The notes beneath the pieces were generated by a model. It ran no database searches and was not told where the DNA came from. It was given only the letters and a program-made list of their open reading frames with translations. A program made the position numbers and the translations under genes. A stretch of 17,262 bases of DNA from an uncultured Moraxella sp. (GTDB taxonomy: Bacteria; Pseudomonadota; Gammaproteobacteria; Pseudomonadales; Moraxellaceae), in contig CAKAQU010000025.1 of NCBI GenBank assembly GCA_916720335.1, forward strand, positions 1 to 17,262, written 5' to 3'. Every line of letters begins with the position of its first letter. The stretch's first letter is position 1. Positions 13,609 to 17,262 of the stretch are shown here, piece after piece.

Positions 13609-14484
13609 ATGTTACAAAAAACGTTAAAATTATCCCATTTAAAATTATCTGCCATCGGTTTATCTACTTTGATGGTTTTTACTTCCACTGTTTTTGCTGA
13701 AAATATTTATGTATATAAAAAAGGTGATAATCAGCAATTGTATTTAACCAATATCAAGCAAAACTCCAGTGGTAAAGAAAAGTTTACTGAAATTAGTGTT
13801 ACGTATTATCCTGATACCAAATTGCATAAAGATGGAGCCATCCCCTCCACTTACAATCCCGTTACTGCTGCCACCCCAAGTCGTAGCAACAACAAAAATG
13901 CCTACGACCATTTGATTCGTGCCGCCGCTGCAAAACATGGGGTAGACCCTGCTTTAATTAAAGCGGTGATTCATACCGAATCTGCTTTTAATCCAAACGC
14001 TCGCTCACCTGTCGGCGCGATGGGCTTGATGCAGCTGATGCCTGGCACAGCTCGAGATATGAGGGTTGGCAATCCTTGGGACCCTGCTCAAAATATTGAC
14101 GGTGGCACACGTTATTTGGCATGGTTGCAACGTCAGTTTAGCAATCGTGATTTTGTCATCGCTGCATACAACGCAGGTCATGGCAACGTTAAAAAATACG
14201 GTGGCATTCCTCCGTTTTCTGAAACGCGCAATTATGTGAAATCCGTAAACAGTCGCTATCACAGTCTGTATCGTAATGAAATGAGCGGCGGCGCTTCCGT
14301 TCAATACGCCATGGCGCCACAGCCACAACCAATGCCAATGCCAATGCCTGCTCGTTTAGAAGTACCTGCATCCAATGGTGTTAGAACGGTACAGGTCAAT
14401 TACAATCAAGCAACTGCCCCCCAAAACCCTGCTATTTCCAACTCGTCATCTGGTCGGGTGTTTATTAGTAGCGGCAGCCATTAA
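13609..14484 (+). CDS. Secreted lytic murein transglycosylase (SLT domain)
   Basis: A 291-residue periplasmic enzyme that cleaves the MurNAc-GlcNAc bond of peptidoglycan, forming 1,6-anhydro-MurNAc ends. Residues 1-30 are a signal peptide ending TVFA, before ENIYVYKKGD, a short DUF4124-like segment. The SLT domain spans about 98-222: catalytic Glu124 in IHTESAFNP, then GAMGLMQLMPGTA (136-148), AAYNAGHGNV (185-194) and the PPFSETRNYV ending. A proline/methionine-rich tail (about 236-250, PQPQPMPMPMP) and a low-complexity C-terminus follow. The ATG has only a weak AAAGA ribosome site, but the signal peptide supports it. The gene is convergent with the LrgA/LrgB pair, 24 bases from the LrgB stop. 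Confidence 0.92.
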   Translation: MLQKTLKLSHLKLSAIGLSTLMVFTSTVFAENIYVYKKGDNQQLYLTNIKQNSSGKEKFTEISVTYYPDTKLHKDGAIPSTYNPVTAATPSRSNNKNAYDHLIRAAAAKHGVDPALIKAVIHTESAFNPNARSPVGAMGLMQLMPGTARDMRVGNPWDPAQNIDGGTRYLAWLQRQFSNRDFVIAAYNAGHGNVKKYGGIPPFSETRNYVKSVNSRYHSLYRNEMSGGASVQYAMAPQPQPMPMPMPARLEVPASNGVRTVQVNYNQATAPQNPAISNSSSGRVFISSGSH

Positions 14485-14508
14485 CCTTTTAGATTATCTG
14501 ATTTCTGG

Positions 14509-15204
14509 TTATATTAGGTAGGGAACAAGCCACGGTGCTAAAAAGGCAGTGAGAATGCCATTTAAAATTAGCCCAAGAGTTGCGTATGCAACAAATCTCA
14601 TACTCATTTGCATGATTCTAACCGTCCCTAGAGCGTGAGAAGCTGTTCCCATCGCCAAACCTTTTGCCATGGGGCGGTAAATGCCACTGATGTGCAGTAT
14701 CCACACCCCTAAAATCTGACCGATCACACCTGCAATCAGTACTGTAGCGGATGTAATTCCAATAACACCTTGTAATTTATCGGTAACCTCAATGGCAATT
14801 GGCATGGTAACTGATTTGGCAGCAATGGCAATTTGTAATACGTCGCTACCACCAAAAATTCCCACCAGCCAAACACCAGAAACAATACCCACAAATGAAC
14901 CTACCAATTGTGAGACAAAAATTGCCAGCCATTGGGAACGGATTTTTTGCCATTCTATATACAAAGGCACCGCCAAACACACCACCGCAGGAGCCAGCCA
15001 AAAAGTTAAATAACTACTGGCTTTATCAAAAGTCTGCCACTCAATATTTAAAGTTTTTAGCACACATATCACAACAATGGTTGTAATGAGCGTTGGGTTA
15101 ATCCACTGGCTACGAAAGCGGGCACGCAGCACCATACACAACTCAAAACAGCCAATGAGCAATAACAACAAAAAAAATGGACTGACGAATAACTCCCTTA
15201 TCAT
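14509..15204 (-). CDS. LrgB family membrane protein
   Basis: A 231-residue inner membrane protein with about seven hydrophobic segments. Landmarks of the LrgB/CidB (YohK in E. coli) family are FWLAPAVVCLAVPLYIEW, IAAKSVTMPIAIEV and MAKGLAMGTASHALGTVRIM. These proteins work with LrgA/CidA partners in control of murein hydrolase activity, or, in some bacteria, in export or uptake of small acids; the function in this group is not settled. It starts eight bases after the LrgA stop, and its ribosome site AGGAAGT overlaps that stop, so translation is probably coupled. It ends 24 bases from the convergent lytic transglycosylase gene; no clear terminator is seen in the gap. Confidence 0.9.
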   Translation of the reverse strand: MIRELFVSPFFLLLLLIGCFELCMVLRARFRSQWINPTLITTIVVICVLKTLNIEWQTFDKASSYLTFWLAPAVVCLAVPLYIEWQKIRSQWLAIFVSQLVGSFVGIVSGVWLVGIFGGSDVLQIAIAAKSVTMPIAIEVTDKLQGVIGITSATVLIAGVIGQILGVWILHISGIYRPMAKGLAMGTASHALGTVRIMQMSMRFVAYATLGLILNGILTAFLAPWLVPYLI

Positions 15205-15212
15205 TACACTTC

Positions 15213-15581
15213 CTAGCGATTTGATTTTAAACGAAACGATTTTTGCAAATATCTAACAACTTGATAAGTTCTTCCTGTCGCTATCAGCACCAAAAAGGTG
15301 CTAAGACTGGTTGCTAATAGCAATATCCATAGCTCTTTTTGAATAATATCCAAATATTGCATAATAGAAATACACGCCGGCACTACCATCAAAACCAAAT
15401 AATCCAGCATAATTTTAGCTAAAGATTGTACAGTTTTTAATTCAACTACACCAGTTTGTAGTGCAAAAAATAACAGTAATAACCCAATAATACTGGCAGG
15501 TAATGGCAAATGCGTTAGCCTGATAAACACTTCCCCTAAAAATAAACAGCCAAAAACCACTAAAAATGCCTTTAAAATCAT
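15213..15581 (-). CDS. CidA/LrgA family holin-like protein
   Basis: A 122-residue small inner membrane protein with four hydrophobic segments. It shows the CidA/LrgA pattern (YohJ in E. coli): LPLPASIIGLLLLFFALQTGVV after the first helix and MVVPACISIMQYLD in the middle, then a basic C-terminus (LQKSFRLKSNR). Members are holin-like and are proposed to work with the LrgB partner encoded just downstream. The start at 15581 (MILKAFLVV) is chosen because AAGGAAG lies five bases upstream; in-frame starts farther out have no such site. It is the first gene of a two-gene unit, with the promoter presumably in the 166-base gap shared with the divergent DUF2218 gene. Confidence 0.88.
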   Translation of the reverse strand: MILKAFLVVFGCLFLGEVFIRLTHLPLPASIIGLLLLFFALQTGVVELKTVQSLAKIMLDYLVLMVVPACISIMQYLDIIQKELWILLLATSLSTFLVLIATGRTYQVVRYLQKSFRLKSNR

Positions 15582-15687
15582 ATCCACTTCCTTTGTTATC
15601 AAAAGTTGATTTTACAATAAAAATGGTTTTAGTGAAAAGTTTTTATTGCTTATTTGCCATTTTAAAATGTGTGATAAGCTAACTTGA

Positions 15688-15712
15688 ATAAATAAAAATC
15701 GTTCTTATTTAT
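15688..15712. promoter_or_regulatory. Fur-box-like inverted repeat upstream of the DUF2218 gene
   Basis: ATAAATAA (15688-15695) and TTATTTAT (15705-15712) are perfect 8-base inverted arms with a 9-base spacer. The 19 bases at 15691-15709 match the enteric Fur consensus at 11 of 19 positions, a moderate score that A/T-richness inflates. A TTGAAT at 15684-15689 could be a -35. The site lies between the divergent LrgA and DUF2218 genes and could affect either. Confidence 0.35.
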
Positions 15713-15747
15713 AAAGAAACTTTTATAAACTAAGTTGAGAGTAAATT

Positions 15748-16026
15748 ATGATAACTCAAACCACGTTACAAACAACCGAGGCTGCACGTATCAGTAAACG
15801 CCTTATCAATCATTGGAAGCACAAATTTACTATCCATGAACACGAAAACACCTATATCATTGACATGCCTGATGCGGAGGTTGTTTTAACTTACCATCCA
15901 GATAGTTTGGAAATCCAACTTTGTGGTAAAAATGATGATTTTAATCAAGAAAAAATGCAAGAAGTAGTCGCAAACCATCTAGACCGAATGGCTGGCGAAA
16001 CCTTTACATATCAATGGTCTTTTTAA
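15748..16026 (+). CDS. DUF2218 family protein
   Basis: A 92-residue soluble protein matching the DUF2218 pattern: TTEAARISKRLINHWKHKF near the start, then IIDMPDAEVVLTYHPDSLEIQL and a C-terminal VVANHLDRMAGETFTYQW. DUF2218 proteins are small proteins of unknown function, in some bacteria found near iron or siderophore genes. No iron-transport gene is visible here, but a weak Fur-box-like inverted repeat lies 36-60 bases upstream. GAGAG precedes the ATG by seven bases. The gene stands alone, divergent from the LrgA/LrgB unit and convergent with the minus-strand gene that ends at 16045. Confidence 0.85.
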   Translation: MITQTTLQTTEAARISKRLINHWKHKFTIHEHENTYIIDMPDAEVVLTYHPDSLEIQLCGKNDDFNQEKMQEVVANHLDRMAGETFTYQWSF

Positions 16027-16044
16027 CCCATTCAACTCAAATAA

Positions 16045-17262
16045 TTAAGTGCATTGCATTAAAAATGCACTTACCCTAGCTTTATTTGACCAAAAAACAT
16101 AACAAATGCCCCCTGAACCAAATAAAAGCGAGTTTCCTGATACATCCAAAAGCCCACTATCAAGCTGCATTAAAAAGCTCATTTTTTCGCCAGTTATGGG
16201 ACAATTTGGCACAAACGCATCTTGTATCCACGTTGGCATACCGCCCAAACGGTTTAAGTTTTCTCGTCCATTGCTAAGCGCCCAATCTTGAGTTTGCCAA
16301 CGACTTGGTATTTGGCTTAAATGGATTTTTTGACAAATCAGCGGTTTATCTATTATGTTAAGCTGCGTTTGAATTTCCCCTATTCTTTTTGGATTGCCAT
16401 CATGGTCGTGTTGATAAAATAGTATATCAAGCCCCTCATTAAGTTCGCTAATATGGCATGCTAAAATCAATTTTGGTAAAGTTACATCAATGCCATTTGG
16501 AATATCATGTAAAGTTATAAGATGAAACAATGGATTAGTTGCCAAATTTTCATCATTTTGTAAAACTCCACCAAAAGCGTAAGAGGTATTTTGAGCGTTC
16601 ATTTGCCAAGTTGGATGAATTGATTCAAAATGAACGCAAGATTGGCTGGGAATTTTATCAAAAACTAAGTGATAAGTAACTGGATAACAATAACTTTTAA
16701 TTGCATCATTATTTACTGTTAAGCCAACATTATGCAGATGTGCTAGCAAATACTCATCTAATGTGCCATAAATTTTAATAAAAAATGGTTTATCTCTAAC
16801 CGTATTAAGCAGCCATTCTATGGTTGGTAAATGACGAGTTGCAAGTAAACAAGTAAATAATAAGTACTTTTTATCCAAATCTTGCTCTTGAATGAATAAT
16901 GCCTTAAAAATCTGAATGTTTATCTGTGGTAAATGGTGCCACGGCTGACTAAAATAATAGGATTCTTGATTGATTTTTAAACGTAAAATATCTTGTAAAT
17001 GCTGATGTAATAACTCAGGGTATTGATAAGCTGTGTAAGCAATAAGTGAGTCAGTATTTTTGCCAACCATTTGATTATTTTGATTTTTTATCTCTTCTTG
17101 ATGAATGGCAAACTCAATTAGTTTTTGCAAATCAGCTTTACACACATAACTTATCATCGCATCAAACAAAATGCCTGTATCCAGCTCTTTATTTAAACAC
17201 ACATCACAAAATTCAAAGGCTGTTTTAGGATTATTTGCAAAAACAGATATTTGATGATTAAG
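16045..17262 (-). CDS. Large protein with a YwqG/DUF1963-like C-terminus (5' partial)
   Basis: The frame is open from the right edge (17262) to TAA at 16045-16047, at least 405 residues; the true start lies outside the window. An in-frame GTG at 17202 is not a likely start because the frame continues upstream (VFANNPKTAFEF) without a stop. The first ~180 residues are helical with repeated leucine-rich helices (LLHQHLQDIL, LLATRHLPTIEWLLN), possibly ankyrin-like or alpha-solenoid repeats. The last ~200 resemble YwqG/DUF1963 proteins: RLGGMPTWIQDA, CPITGEKMSFLMQLDS and the ending LLFGSGGICYVFW. The function of that domain is not established. A weak hairpin overlaps the stop. The domain call is from memory and moderately sure. 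Confidence 0.65.
   Translation of the reverse strand, partial: LNHQISVFANNPKTAFEFCDVCLNKELDTGILFDAMISYVCKADLQKLIEFAIHQEEIKNQNNQMVGKNTDSLIAYTAYQYPELLHQHLQDILRLKINQESYYFSQPWHHLPQINIQIFKALFIQEQDLDKKYLLFTCLLATRHLPTIEWLLNTVRDKPFFIKIYGTLDEYLLAHLHNVGLTVNNDAIKSYCYPVTYHLVFDKIPSQSCVHFESIHPTWQMNAQNTSYAFGGVLQNDENLATNPLFHLITLHDIPNGIDVTLPKLILACHISELNEGLDILFYQHDHDGNPKRIGEIQTQLNIIDKPLICQKIHLSQIPSRWQTQDWALSNGRENLNRLGGMPTWIQDAFVPNCPITGEKMSFLMQLDSGLLDVSGNSLLFGSGGICYVFWSNKARVSAFLMQCT
16046..16073 (-). terminator. Hairpin overlapping the stop of the YwqG-like gene
   Basis: TAAGTGCATT (16046-16055) and AATGCACTTA (16064-16073) form a perfect 10-base stem with an 8-base loop. On the minus strand it is followed only by ATTATTTG, so the T-run is weak. 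It lies across the end of the coding sequence and is a candidate terminator between convergent genes. Confidence 0.4.

Noticed and set aside
14331..14348. Three tandem AATGCC units in the lytic transglycosylase tail, considered as a phase-variable repeat
   Set aside because: Units are six bases and in frame, so slippage only changes the proline/methionine tail length and cannot switch the gene off; three copies is too few for strong instability.
1..17262. CRISPR array, tRNA or rRNA genes, insertion sequence or prophage genes
   Set aside because: No regularly spaced long direct repeats, no recognisable RNA gene and no transposase, integrase or phage structural protein was seen on either strand.

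Overview
The window looks like an ordinary chromosomal segment of a low-G+C gammaproteobacterium. Moraxellaceae (Moraxella or a relative) is the best guess, from the MetE/MetR, QueE and LrgA/LrgB sequences, the outer membrane protein type and the A/T-rich intergenic DNA. This placement is inference from remembered family resemblance, not from a search. I see no rRNA, tRNA, insertion sequence, prophage or CRISPR array.

Layout, left to right: the 3' end of an unrecognised gene (to 136); an A/T-rich leader with a promoter and operator-like inverted repeat, then the L-lactate operon lldP-lldD (415-3406) closed by a terminator; a DoxX-family membrane protein (3566-3967) and a DUF4149/TMEM205-like membrane protein (4100-4537); a gene-free 498-base stretch; an outer membrane beta-barrel gene broken by a one-base frameshift (5036-5742); on the minus strand metE (6014-8269) followed by a possible 17-residue CxxC peptide gene (5947-6000); metR divergent from metE (8467-9354); a PepSY lipoprotein (9437-10084, minus) divergent from queE (10261-10998); a TRIC/UPF0126 membrane protein (11049-11726); a LysR regulator (11742-12638, minus) divergent from a nitroreductase (12862-13464); a secreted lytic transglycosylase (13609-14484); a minus-strand LrgA/LrgB pair (14509-15581); a DUF2218 protein (15748-16026); and a minus-strand gene with a YwqG/DUF1963-like C-terminus that runs off the right edge (16045-17262).

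How the genes work together: lldP and lldD import L-lactate and oxidise it into the respiratory chain. metE and metR form the classic divergent methionine synthase/activator pair, with a perfect 20-base palindrome between them. The LrgA/LrgB pair lies convergent to a murein lytic transglycosylase, which may be only incidental.

The most interesting signal is regulatory. The same 15-base sequence, a TTC-N7-GAA (T-N11-A) LysR-type box, occurs in the LysR/nitroreductase divergent region and again about 9.3 kb away upstream of the DoxX gene. In both places it is followed 44-45 bases later by a TATACT -10 element, so the box centre falls near -65 in both promoters. This suggests a small LysR regulon linking a nitroreductase and a DoxX membrane protein. 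Other points worth a look are the frameshifted outer membrane gene, the CxxC micro-ORF after metE, and inverted repeats over the lldP, queE and DUF2218 promoters. No wholly new multi-gene system is evident.
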